Shown here: positions 24,427-33,239 of the stretch, one piece after another
Numbering within the stretch: the stretch's first letter is position 1
Layout of the letters: each line of letters opens with the position of its first letter
Source: Sporichthya polymorpha DSM 43042
Lineage (GTDB): Bacteria > Actinomycetota > Actinomycetes > Sporichthyales > Sporichthyaceae
Reading direction: 5' to 3'
DNA length: 64,000 nucleotides
Assembly (NCBI RefSeq): GCF_000384115.1
Contig: NZ_KB913029.1
Span: 4,935,057-4,999,056, forward strand
Notes under the pieces: generated by a model
What the model saw: only the letters and a program-made list of their open reading frames with translations
What the model was told of the DNA's origin: nothing
The model's database searches: none
Translations under genes and position numbers: made by a program

Positions 24427-27400
24427 GTGCGCTGGGCCGCATCGGGGTTGGAGGACACACTGCGCGACGTACTCGTCGTCTCCCGCAACGCGGCCATCGC
24501 GGCTGCGTTGACGGCCGACGACCTCAACGTGATCCCCATCGACCCGGACGAGACTCCGGGCTGGGTCCAGTTCGCCTCGGCGGCGCACCTGCTGGTGCTC
24601 GAGCTGGGCGACCCGGACCTCATGGTCGACGTGGTCCGGTCGCTGCGCCGTGACGACATCGACACGTCGGTGCTGATCATCGCCGAGTCGGTCTCCGACA
24701 GTCCGCGCCTGATCGCTCTCCGCCTCGCCGACGACAACGTCAAGACGCTGTCGCTGCCGCTGACGCAGAACCGCCTGCTCCGCGCCGTCTCCCGTGCGCT
24801 GCTCGCCCGGGAGGCCGCCGACGCCCGGCTCGAGGAGGCCTACCAGGCCCTCGCCGCGGGCGAGGACGACGACTCCTGGATGCCGAACGTCGGTGTCGAC
24901 TGGGGTTCCGGGGGTTCGGAGCCGGACACCTCCGAGCCCGTGATCCCGATCGAGCCCGGCGCGACGCCGGTCCGGTGGACCCTGCCGACCCCCGGCCCGG
25001 TCCACCCGGCCGACCCGGCTCCCTCGGTCGTGCCGACCGAGCCGACCTTTCCGCCGGTCGCCCCGGCGGCGTCCGCGGCCCCCGCCGTCGAGCCGGCCGT
25101 CGAGCCCGCCGTCGAGCCCGCCGTCCAGCCCGCCGTCGACCCCGTGTCCGGCACCCCGTTCCCGGCCGAGCCGGACCCGCTCAGCGACCCGAACTGGCAG
25201 CCGGCCGCGGCCGACGACTGGATGTCCGCCTACACGTGGGACAACGTCGCCGCGCAGACCGGGCTCGACACCTGGACCCCGGAGATCCCGAGCTGGACCC
25301 CCAGCGAGGCCGCGATCGCCGACGCTCCGCCGGCTCCGGCCGAGCCCGTTGCCCCCGCCGCGTCGGCGACCCCCGTGGCCCCCGCCGCCGACGACGTCGA
25401 CCCGCTGACCGCTCCGGTCTGGCCCCCGGCCGAGCCCGCACCGCTGGACCCCGCGGCGTTCCTCTCCTCGATCGAGGAGAACTTCTCGACTCCCGAGGTG
25501 CAGTGGCCGAGCTTCGACAAGGACTCCTTCACCGAGGTCGAGGACGACTGGCGCAGCCGGCTCAGCCCGGAGGTTCTGGCCGCTCTCGACATCGACGAGA
25601 TCACCGCGCCCCCGGCCGAGGAGACACCCTCGCCGCCGGAGAGCCCGAAGCGGCCGGCCCCGCCGACCCCGCTGTCGGAGTACCCGGCGTACCCCGGACA
25701 CGGCACCGCCGCCCCGACGGCCCCGGCGGCCGGCCCGACCCCGCCGGCCCCGACCGCCCCGAAGCCGCCCGCGGTCCCGAGCGCCCGGGCCGACCGGCCC
25801 GGCGGCGACCTCGACCTGCCGCCCGGCCCCGACGGTCAGCCCGCCAAGCGCCGCCTCGCCCCGTGGGCGCGGCAGCGGCCGCGGCCCGCCGGCTCCCCGG
25901 CTGACGCCCCGTCGGTCTCGGGCACGTCCACGGTCTCCCGCGCGCCCTCCGCGCCGACGGCGCCGTCCGCTCCCGCGGCCCCGCCGGCCGCGCCGGTGGG
26001 CCCGCAGGCCCGCGCCGACGTCCCGCCCGCTCCGCCCGCCCCGGCGGTCCCGTCGGCCCCGCCCGCTGCCCCGCCGCGGATCCCGTCGGCTCCCCCGGCG
26101 GCACCGACCCAGCTCCCGCCCGTCCCGCCGGTTCCCCCGGCGCCGGGCGCACGCACGGACCGGCCGGCCCAGCCCGCCCGACCGATGTCGCGTGCCGAGG
26201 CGAAGGCCGAGGCTCGTCGTCGCGCCGAGGCGGAGAAGGCCCGTGCGGCCGCGGAGCGCGAGGCCGCCCGCATCGCCCGGGCCCGCGCCGACGCGGAGGC
26301 CAAGGCCGCCGCCAAGGCCGCGAAGGAGGCCAAGGAGCGCGCGGACCGCGAGGCCCGCGACCGCGCCAAGGCCGCCGGCCGTGGCCGTACCGCCCAGCCG
26401 ATGCCGCCCACGGCTCCCGGGATGCCCCCGGCCCAGCGCGTGGCCGGCAGCGCCCCGGCGGCACCCCCGAGCGCGCCCCCGGCCGCTCCGCCGGCAATGC
26501 CGCCGGTGATGCCGCCGGCACCCCCGATGACCCCGCCGATCGCCCCGCAGGCGGCCGGCCCCGCCGCGCCGCCCGCCGGTCCCCCCGTCGCGCCCCCCGC
26601 CGCGCCGCCCGCCGGACCCCCGGCCGGCGCCCCGCCGCGGGCGGACGTCCCGCGCCCCGGTGCGCCCGGGGACCCGCGCGCCGCCGAACAGGCCCGGATG
26701 GCGGCCGAGCGGGCCGCGGCCGAGGCCGCGAAGCGCGCCCGGGCGGCGGACACCGCCGAGGAACGTCGTCGCCTCAAGGAGGCCGCGGACGCCGAGAAGG
26801 CCGCCCGCGCCGCCGCCGAGGCCCAGGCCCGCGCGGCCGAGCGGAAGGCCGCCGCCGAGGCGAAGGCCGCGAAGCAGCGCGCCGACGCGGAGGCCAAGGC
26901 CGCCGTCGAGGCCGCGAAGGCCGCCGCCGCCGAGGCGAAGCTGCGGGCCAAGGCCGACGCCGAGGCGAAGCGCGCCGCGGAGAAGGCCGCGGCCGAGACC
27001 GCCAAGGCGATGCAGGCCAAGGCTCTCGCCGACGGCCGCGCCGCCGCGGAGGCCGCCAAGGCCGTCGAGAAGGCCCGCGCCGAGGCGGCCCGCATCGCCG
27101 CCGCCCAGGCCCGCGCCGACGAGAAGGCCGCGAAGCTGCGCGCGGAGGCGGACGCCAAGGCGTCGGCCGAGGCCGCCCGCGCCGCCGAGAAGGCCGCGAT
27201 GGAGGCCGCGCGGGCGCAGGAGCGCGCGCGGATCGTCTCCGAGCGCGCCGCGCACGCCCAGGCCAAGGTCGACGCCCGGCTCGCTGCCGAGGCCGCGAAG
27301 GCGGCCAAGGTCAAGGCGGAGATGGACGCCCACCAGGCGGCCGTCCAGGCGCGCGAGGACGCCGAGCGCGCCCGCATCCAGGCGAAGCTCGACGCCGAGC

Positions 27401-28068
27401 AGGCGCGCAAGGAGACCATCGCCCGGGTCGAGAACCTGATCCAGGAAACGAAGATCAAGGCCGAGGCCGACCGGATCGTCAACGAGGCGGTCCGCAAGGC
27501 CGAGGAGGAGTTCGAGGCCCGCGCCCAGGCGAACCGGCCGGTCTACTACGGCCCCGAGCTCGAGCCTCCGGGCATCGGCTACCTGCACCAGCTGATGGCG
27601 ATGACCGACACCCTCGCCGCGCCGGCGCAGCTGGCCGAGGAGCTCGCCTTCGTCGCGATGGAGCACCTGGAGTGCGACGCCGTGGCGATCATGATCCCGG
27701 ACGGCGACGCCTGGGCCACCGCGTCGGGCATCGGCATCGGCCGCCAGGACATCCGCTACCGCCTCGGCGAGGAGCACTGGTTCGTCCGCGAGGTCCTCGG
27801 CCGCGAGGAGGTCGCCATCCTCGACGACCCGAAGGAGCTCCAGAACGAGCTCGCGGGCGTCCCGCTGGCGAACTGGCCGTACCTGGTCGGGCTCCCGCTG
27901 CCCCGCGCGAACTCCATCCTCGTCGCCGCCCGCAAGGACGCGCCGTTCGACGGCGAGACCATGGAGGTCTTCTACGAGGGCATCGAGGACTACGTCGTCG
28001 AGCTCGCCGAGACCCTCCAGACCCGCGACGTCGCCCGCGAGATCCACTCCCGGCGCCGCCGCCGCTAG
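24427..28068 (+). CDS. Receiver-like / coiled-coil / GAF giant protein
   Basis: Protein of about 1,213 aa, not recognised as a named family. Residues about 12-120 look like a response-regulator receiver fold without a clear phosphoacceptor (RDVLVVSRNAAIAAAL, then LLVLELGDPDLMVDVV and VLIIAESVSD). Residues 130-585 are acidic, Pro/Ala-rich and probably disordered. Residues 587-657 and 755-1035 are very Ala/Lys/Glu/Arg-rich coiled coils separated by a Pro-rich segment. Residues about 1045-1205 form a GAF-like domain (LMAMTDTLAAPAQLAEEL, CDAVAIMIPDGDAW, WPYLVGLPLPRANSIL). The canonical start is GTG 24427, but GGAGG at 24450-24454 favours CTG 24460 in the same frame. Just upstream of a two-component system, separated by a hairpin. 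Confidence 0.85.
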   Translation: MRWAASGLEDTLRDVLVVSRNAAIAAALTADDLNVIPIDPDETPGWVQFASAAHLLVLELGDPDLMVDVVRSLRRDDIDTSVLIIAESVSDSPRLIALRLADDNVKTLSLPLTQNRLLRAVSRALLAREAADARLEEAYQALAAGEDDDSWMPNVGVDWGSGGSEPDTSEPVIPIEPGATPVRWTLPTPGPVHPADPAPSVVPTEPTFPPVAPAASAAPAVEPAVEPAVEPAVQPAVDPVSGTPFPAEPDPLSDPNWQPAAADDWMSAYTWDNVAAQTGLDTWTPEIPSWTPSEAAIADAPPAPAEPVAPAASATPVAPAADDVDPLTAPVWPPAEPAPLDPAAFLSSIEENFSTPEVQWPSFDKDSFTEVEDDWRSRLSPEVLAALDIDEITAPPAEETPSPPESPKRPAPPTPLSEYPAYPGHGTAAPTAPAAGPTPPAPTAPKPPAVPSARADRPGGDLDLPPGPDGQPAKRRLAPWARQRPRPAGSPADAPSVSGTSTVSRAPSAPTAPSAPAAPPAAPVGPQARADVPPAPPAPAVPSAPPAAPPRIPSAPPAAPTQLPPVPPVPPAPGARTDRPAQPARPMSRAEAKAEARRRAEAEKARAAAEREAARIARARADAEAKAAAKAAKEAKERADREARDRAKAAGRGRTAQPMPPTAPGMPPAQRVAGSAPAAPPSAPPAAPPAMPPVMPPAPPMTPPIAPQAAGPAAPPAGPPVAPPAAPPAGPPAGAPPRADVPRPGAPGDPRAAEQARMAAERAAAEAAKRARAADTAEERRRLKEAADAEKAARAAAEAQARAAERKAAAEAKAAKQRADAEAKAAVEAAKAAAAEAKLRAKADAEAKRAAEKAAAETAKAMQAKALADGRAAAEAAKAVEKARAEAARIAAAQARADEKAAKLRAEADAKASAEAARAAEKAAMEAARAQERARIVSERAAHAQAKVDARLAAEAAKAAKVKAEMDAHQAAVQAREDAERARIQAKLDAEQARKETIARVENLIQETKIKAEADRIVNEAVRKAEEEFEARAQANRPVYYGPELEPPGIGYLHQLMAMTDTLAAPAQLAEELAFVAMEHLECDAVAIMIPDGDAWATASGIGIGRQDIRYRLGEEHWFVREVLGREEVAILDDPKELQNELAGVPLANWPYLVGLPLPRANSILVAARKDAPFDGETMEVFYEGIEDYVVELAETLQTRDVAREIHSRRRRR

Positions 28069-28075
28069 TACCCGT

Positions 28076-28149
28076 GCGCTTCACTCGCCACAGCCAGGCT
28101 TCACTCGCCCGACCTGGCGAGGGAAGCCTGGCGCCGGCGAGTGAAGCGC
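28076..28149. repeat. Complex palindromic hairpin repeat
   Basis: Nested inverted repeat: 14-bp outer stem (28076-28089 with 28136-28149, perfect), 3-nt internal bulges, 9-bp stem (28093-28101 with 28124-28132, perfect) and an 8-bp inner stem with one mismatch (28102-28109 with 28116-28123). The element TTCACTCGCC occurs twice on one arm. It lies 8 bp after the stop of the giant gene and may terminate or stabilise its transcript before the sensor kinase gene. Confidence 0.75.
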
Positions 28150-28195
28150 GTTCCCGGCGCGGCTCCGGCGCGCGGCGGAGGAACCTCCGAGGTTT

Positions 28196-29905
28196 GTGTG
28201 GCAAGTTAACACGGTGTCGAAGCGCTCAGCGGGACTGTTCGCCGCGGCCCCGGGCGTGCCGGCACGGCTGCTGCGGGCCATCCTGCTGCTCGGCTGCACC
28301 GCGCTGTGGTTCGTCGGGGACACCCCGGGCGAGGACCTCGCGTGGATCGGCGCCGTCGCGGCGGCCGCGATCGTGGCCTCCGTCCTGGAGCAGCACCCCG
28401 TCGGCGGGCTGGTCGGCCGCTCGATCGAGGTGATCGTGTGGGCCGCGGCGGTGAACTTCACCGGCCACGACCTCTCCCCGCTGCTCCCCTACCTGCTGGC
28501 GCCCGTCTTCGCGGGCGGCCTGCTGGCCCGCGCGGCCGGGGCGTCGATGGCCGCCGGGGTCGCCGCGATCGCGCTGCTGGTGACGATCTCCGCCCCGCAG
28601 GACGACCTGGACGTCAAGGACTACAGCATCGCCGCGGCCCAGTGGACCGTGATCGCGCTGCTCGGCGGCCTCGTGGCCGCCTGGGCGCGGCGGCTGCAGC
28701 AGGCGGCGGGTGACGCACAGCTGTCCGCCTACGCAGAGGCGCACAGCCTCCTGTCCCAGCTCTACACGGTCAGCCGGCGCCTGCCCGGGTCGCTGGACCC
28801 GCGTTCGACCGCCGAGGCCCTCGTCGAGGCGGTGGCCCGGACGGCGCGGTTCCGCGCCGCGGCCGTCCTGGTCCGCACCGAGGGTGACCGGCTCACCCCG
28901 CTCGCCTTCCGCGGCGAGGACCGCCTGGAGTGGGACACCGAGCTCTCCGGCGAGAACGCCTTCGCCGACGCGTGGGAGACCGAGGAGACCCAGGTCCGCC
29001 GCGTCCTGTTCGCCCGCGGGCCGAACCCCCTGCCGCCGACCGACCCGGGCAACTCGCTCGTCATGCCCATCCGGATCGGCGACCGCATCACCGGTCTGCT
29101 CGGCCTGGAGACCGACCAGGTCGACGCCTACGACGAGGACGTCCTCGCCGAGATCACCGAGCTCGTCAACGGCGCCGCACTGCGCCTGGAGACCGGCGTC
29201 CTGTTCGACCAGATCCGCGAGCTCGCCACGACCGAGGAGCGGCGCCGCCTCGCGCGCGAGATCCACGACGGCATCGCGCAGGAGCTGGCGTCGCTCGGCT
29301 ACATCATCGACGAGATCTCGGCCGTCGCCGCCGAGGCGGGCCAACACGACATCGTCGAGGACCTGAGCGGCCTGCGCCAGGAGATGAGCCGCATCGTCAA
29401 GGAACTGCGCCTGTCGATCTTCGACCTGCGTTCCGAGGTCGACCGCTACGGCGGCCTGGGCGCCGCGCTGAGCGAGTACCTCCGCGCGATCGGCACGACG
29501 TCGGGCTTCACCGTCCACCTGACGCTCGACGAGTCCAGCCGCCGGCTCCCCGCGGAGACCGAGGCCGAGCTGCTCCGGATCGCGCAGGAGGCCATCAACA
29601 ACGCCCGCAAGCACGCCGGCGCGGACAACCTCTGGGTGACGTGCCGGATCCACCCGCCGGACGCCGAGCTCGTCATCGAGGACGACGGAACCGGCCTCGG
29701 TCCGGGCCGGGCCGACAGCTACGGACTCGAGATCATGAAGGAGCGGGCCGCCCGCACGCGCGCGATGCTGGAGATCCGCCCCCGGAACCCGCGTGGTACG
29801 TACGTCGGGGTGCGGGTAGGCCTGCCGGGAGGCTCGCCGCCCCCCGTGCCGGACCGGCGTGGAAAGCTGGTGCCCGCTGGGCAGAGTGAGGAGAGCGGTC
29901 CATGA
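28196..29905 (+). CDS. NarL-type sensor histidine kinase with GAF domain
   Basis: Membrane sensor kinase of up to 569 aa. About five to six hydrophobic segments lie in residues 25-165 (MASE-like). A GAF domain follows (about 185-335), then HisKA_3 with the phosphoacceptor His357 in LAREIHDGIAQELASLGY, and the HATPase domain with IAQEAINNARKHA (N box) and IEDDGTGLGPGRADSYGL (G boxes). GTG 28196 is only weakly supported by a GAGG 3 nt away; GTG 28214 in frame is an alternative. Overlaps the response regulator by 4 nt. Two GAF domains (this one and that of the giant protein) lie side by side in the locus. Confidence 0.93.
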   Translation: MWQVNTVSKRSAGLFAAAPGVPARLLRAILLLGCTALWFVGDTPGEDLAWIGAVAAAAIVASVLEQHPVGGLVGRSIEVIVWAAAVNFTGHDLSPLLPYLLAPVFAGGLLARAAGASMAAGVAAIALLVTISAPQDDLDVKDYSIAAAQWTVIALLGGLVAAWARRLQQAAGDAQLSAYAEAHSLLSQLYTVSRRLPGSLDPRSTAEALVEAVARTARFRAAAVLVRTEGDRLTPLAFRGEDRLEWDTELSGENAFADAWETEETQVRRVLFARGPNPLPPTDPGNSLVMPIRIGDRITGLLGLETDQVDAYDEDVLAEITELVNGAALRLETGVLFDQIRELATTEERRRLAREIHDGIAQELASLGYIIDEISAVAAEAGQHDIVEDLSGLRQEMSRIVKELRLSIFDLRSEVDRYGGLGAALSEYLRAIGTTSGFTVHLTLDESSRRLPAETEAELLRIAQEAINNARKHAGADNLWVTCRIHPPDAELVIEDDGTGLGPGRADSYGLEIMKERAARTRAMLEIRPRNPRGTYVGVRVGLPGGSPPPVPDRRGKLVPAGQSEESGP

Positions 29906-30537
29906 CGACGGTCCTGCTGGTCGACGACCACGAGCTCATCCGGCACGGCCTCCGGCGCGCCTTCGAGCGCGACCCGGGGTTCACCGTCGTCGGCGAGGCA
30001 GGCTCGGTCGCCGAGGCGCTGGTGATGATCCGCGCCGAGAAGCCCGAGGTCGTGATCATGGACGTCCGCCTCCCCGACGGGGACGGCCTGGACACCGTCA
30101 AGAAGCTCCGCGCGGCCGGCGAGACGATGGGCATCGTCGTGCTCACCATGTACGCCGGTGACCAGCAGCTCTTCGACGCGCTCGAGGCGGGCGCCTCGGG
30201 CTTCGTGAACAAGGACGCCCCGGCCGAGGAGGTCCTCGCCGCCGCCCGGCACGCCGCCGCCTCCCCCGGCTCGTTCTCCGCCGCCGACCTCGCCGACGCG
30301 ATGCGCCGCAAGGCCTCCCAGGGCGGCCCGAAGCTGTCCCCGCGCGAGCGGGACGTCCTCAAGCTGCTCGCCGACGGTCTGGCGGTCTCCGGCATCGCCA
30401 AGGCGCTGTTCATCAGCGAGTCGACGACCAAGACCCACATCTCGAAGCTGTACGAGAAGCTCGGCGCCGGCAACCGTGCGCAGGCCCTGATGACCGCGAT
30501 GCGGCTCGGCCTGATCAGCACCGACAAGAACCCCTGA
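29902..30537 (+). CDS. NarL/FixJ-type response regulator
   Basis: Response regulator of 211 aa. The receiver has Asp8-Asp9 (VLLVDDHELIRHG), the phosphoacceptor Asp54 (VVIMDVRLPDGDG), a conserved Thr/Ser region (VLTMYAGDQQ) and the Lys in GFVNKDAP. The C-terminal LuxR-type helix-turn-helix has LSPRERDVLKLLADGL, IAKALFISESTTKTHISKLYEKLG (all within about 150-195). The ATG overlaps the kinase stop (ATGA), so it is the cognate partner. Target genes are not known; the giant protein is a natural candidate partner. Confidence 0.95.
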   Translation: MTTVLLVDDHELIRHGLRRAFERDPGFTVVGEAGSVAEALVMIRAEKPEVVIMDVRLPDGDGLDTVKKLRAAGETMGIVVLTMYAGDQQLFDALEAGASGFVNKDAPAEEVLAAARHAAASPGSFSAADLADAMRRKASQGGPKLSPRERDVLKLLADGLAVSGIAKALFISESTTKTHISKLYEKLGAGNRAQALMTAMRLGLISTDKNP

Positions 30538-30703
30538 GGCCGGGCGGCCGGAGGCACGGCCATATCGGGCGGTATCCGCCCGAGTCGGCCCGGTCAGGTA
30601 CGGATCGTCCGTTCGGACGAGGCGCGGTTGGGACGTTCCTGCGATACCCCGGCCGCACGATCGCGGGCACTGTGGAGCCACGCCTTCGATCAAGGGACGT
30701 GCA

Positions 30704-30901
30704 ATGCCGACCTCTTTGCGCACGCGGCTCCGCGGCTCCCGCGCGGGCGGCCCGGCGACGCCGGTCGAGTACGTGCTGCTCTCCCTGGCCGCCGTCGTGC
30801 TGGTGACCCTCGTGTTCTTCGCGCTCGGCAACCTGCTGGACGAGCAGCGCCACTGCGAGACCCGTGCGGACGCGACGACCGCGTCCGCGACCCGCTGCTG
30901 A
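30704..30901 (+). CDS. Small Flp-pilin-like membrane protein
   Basis: Protein of 65 aa. A basic N terminus (TSLRTRLRGSRAGG) precedes PVEYVLLSLAAVVLVTLVFF, which resembles the VEY-plus-hydrophobic core of type IVb (Flp) pilins, and the short tail has two cysteines (HCETRADATT and the terminal Cys). A typical prepilin cleavage site (Gly followed by Glu at +5) is not clear. The ATG has AGGGA 6 nt upstream. No Tad secretion genes are nearby, so it may instead be an orphan single-span protein. It is convergent with secDF. Confidence 0.6.
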   Translation: MPTSLRTRLRGSRAGGPATPVEYVLLSLAAVVLVTLVFFALGNLLDEQRHCETRADATTASATRC

Positions 30902-30931
30902 CCCGATCCCGGATCAGCAGCTCGGCACGCG

Positions 30932-33223
30932 TCAGATCACGGCACCGTCGCCGGTGCGCTCCTTGGCGCGCTTGTCCTTGGGCTGCCGCGGGGTCGGCGG
31001 GGGCGTGTTCGAGCGCGCCTGGAGCAGGATCGCGAGCGGCGTCGCGGTGAACACCGACGAGAGCGTGCCGACGATCAGACCCAGGAGCAGGGCGATCGCG
31101 AAGTCCATCAGCGAGTCGCCACCGAGGACCGCGAGCGCCGCCAGGATGAACATCGCGCCGAGACCGGTGTTGACCGTACGCGGCACGGTCTGCAGCGTGG
31201 CCGCGTTGCAGATCTTGGCGAACGGCATCTTCGGGTTGTCGGCCCACATCTCCCGGACGCGGTCGAACACGACCACGGAGTCGTTCACGGACAGACCGAC
31301 GATGGTCAGCGCGGCGGCCAGGAAGACGCCGTCGATAGGTCTGCCGAACCAGGCGAATGCACCGGTCACGAGAAGAACGTCGTGGAACATCGCCGCCACG
31401 GCTGATGCGCCGAACGTCCATCGGAACCGCACACCGAGATAGATCATCTGGGCGAGCAGGGCGATGATCAGCGCGATGATCGCCTTGTTCCGCAACTCCT
31501 TGCCGAGGCTGGGACCGATCAACTCGTCGCGCAGCTTGGTGATCTCGCCACCGGCCTCGCCGAGCGCCTCGCGAATCTTCAGCTCGTCCTCGTTGGAGAC
31601 GTCGGACGCACGGACGGTGATGTCGTCCTCGCCCGAGCTCTGCACGATCGCGCGCGGGAAGCCGACGCCGGAGACCTTCTCCCGCGCGACCTCGGGGTCG
31701 AGCGGTGTCGAGGTCGAGTACTCCACGAGCCGGCCGCCGGTGAACTCGATGCCGAGGTTGAGGCCACGGACCACGATGCCGGCGATGGCCACGACGACCA
31801 GCACGGCGGAGATCGAGAGCCACAGCGTCCGACGGCCCATCAGATCCGGGTTCTTCTTGACGATCCAGTTCCGCACCCGACCCGTCGTGGCAATGCCGGT
31901 CACGGCCGCGCGCCGGCGCAGACCCGGGCGGTTCGCCGCGAGCTCGGTGAGGCTGCGGGCCACGATCAGCGCCGAGACCATCGACGCGAGCACGCCGATG
32001 CTCAGCGTCACGCCGAAGCCCTTGACCGGCCCGGACGCGAAGTAGAACAGCAGACCGGCGGCCAGCAACGTGGTGACGTTCGAGTCGATGATCGCGGTCC
32101 AGGCCTTGTTGTAGCCCGTGTTCATCGCCGTGCGCAGGTTCTTCCGGGCAGGCCCGCCGTACTCCTCCCGCGCTCTCTCGAACACCAGCACGTTGGCGTC
32201 GATCGCCATGCCGATCGCGAGCACGAAGCCGGCGAGGCCCGGCAGGGTCAGGGTGGAACCGAGGACCAGCAGCGCCGCGAACGAGATCAGGGCGTAGGAC
32301 GCGAGGGCGATCGTCGCGAGGAAGCCGAAGAACCGATAGACGAAGACGATGAACAGACCCGTCAGGATGATGCCGATGATCGCCGCGTTGCGGCTGGCGT
32401 CGATCGCCTCCTGACCGAGCGTGGGGCCGACCGTCCGCTGCTCGATGATCTCGACCGGGACCGGGAGGGCACCACCGGAGATCAGCGCGGACAGGTCCTT
32501 GGCACCGTCCTCGGTGAACGAGCCGGTGATCTGCGTGCTGCCGCCGCCGATGCCGACGTCGCACCCGACCGACGGATCCACCTGCGGCGAGGAGATGACC
32601 TCCTGGTCGAGGACGATCGCGATGCGCCGCGTCGGGTCGCCCACCGGGTTGCAGGCGGCCGTCCCGGTCAGCTTCTTCCACTCGCCCTCGCCGGACCCGC
32701 GGAAGTCGACGGTGACGTACCAGCCGCCCATCGTGAGGTCGTAGCCCGCGTCCGCTCCCCCGACGCCGGAGCCGGTCAGCGCCGCCTTCCCGATGCGGAT
32801 CGGCAGTCCGTCCTCGTCGACGAGCTCGCGCTCGCCCTCGGCCGGCTTGTCGGCGCCCGGGCCGGCGGCGGGACCGTCGCCGAGGACGGGGTGGAACGTC
32901 AGCTGGGCGGTGCGACCGAGCACCTTCGCGGCCTCGGCGGGCTCCTGCAGACCCGGGAGCTCGACGATGATCCGGCGGTCACCCGATCGGGCGATGCTCG
33001 GTTCGGCGACACCGAGGGCGTCGACGCGCCGCCGGAGCACCTCGAGGGCCTTGTCGGTGGACTCCCGGTTGGCCTTCACCTCGGGTGAGTCCTTGGTCTC
33101 CAGGACCACCTGGGTCCCGCCCTTGAGGTCGAGGCCGAGCTTGGCGTCCATGGTGAGGACGGCCCACAGAGATCCCGCCAGGACGAGCAGGGAGATCAGC
33201 GCTCGGATCTGGCGCGCCCGCAT
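30932..33223 (-). CDS. secDF: Fused protein-export membrane protein SecDF
   Basis: RND-family Sec accessory protein, 763 aa, in which SecD (about residues 1-445) and SecF (about 460-763) are joined in one chain. SecD motifs include LGLDLKGGTQVVLETK, RRVDALGV, DRRIIVELPGLQ, and the GFVLAIGMAIDANVLVFERAREE-type membrane signature (split across the TM4 region). SecF has GLNLGIEFTGGRLVEYST and LSVNDSVVVFDRVREM. It uses the proton motive force to aid translocation across the membrane. It is the last gene of an operon with an SLC13 permease, a K+/H+ antiporter and an SPFH protein, not with yajC or ruvB as usual for secD/secF. Confidence 0.93.
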   Translation of the reverse strand: MRARQIRALISLLVLAGSLWAVLTMDAKLGLDLKGGTQVVLETKDSPEVKANRESTDKALEVLRRRVDALGVAEPSIARSGDRRIIVELPGLQEPAEAAKVLGRTAQLTFHPVLGDGPAAGPGADKPAEGERELVDEDGLPIRIGKAALTGSGVGGADAGYDLTMGGWYVTVDFRGSGEGEWKKLTGTAACNPVGDPTRRIAIVLDQEVISSPQVDPSVGCDVGIGGGSTQITGSFTEDGAKDLSALISGGALPVPVEIIEQRTVGPTLGQEAIDASRNAAIIGIILTGLFIVFVYRFFGFLATIALASYALISFAALLVLGSTLTLPGLAGFVLAIGMAIDANVLVFERAREEYGGPARKNLRTAMNTGYNKAWTAIIDSNVTTLLAAGLLFYFASGPVKGFGVTLSIGVLASMVSALIVARSLTELAANRPGLRRRAAVTGIATTGRVRNWIVKKNPDLMGRRTLWLSISAVLVVVAIAGIVVRGLNLGIEFTGGRLVEYSTSTPLDPEVAREKVSGVGFPRAIVQSSGEDDITVRASDVSNEDELKIREALGEAGGEITKLRDELIGPSLGKELRNKAIIALIIALLAQMIYLGVRFRWTFGASAVAAMFHDVLLVTGAFAWFGRPIDGVFLAAALTIVGLSVNDSVVVFDRVREMWADNPKMPFAKICNAATLQTVPRTVNTGLGAMFILAALAVLGGDSLMDFAIALLLGLIVGTLSSVFTATPLAILLQARSNTPPPTPRQPKDKRAKERTGDGAVI

Positions 33224-33239
33224 CGGACTATGGCCCCCA

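Noticed and set aside
26900-27450. Large open frames opposite the coiled-coil gene at 24.4-28.1 kb
   Set aside because: The minus-strand frames (24067-28047) are low-complexity Gly/Arg/Asp products of the GC-rich repeats and lack domain logic; the plus-strand frame carries domains.
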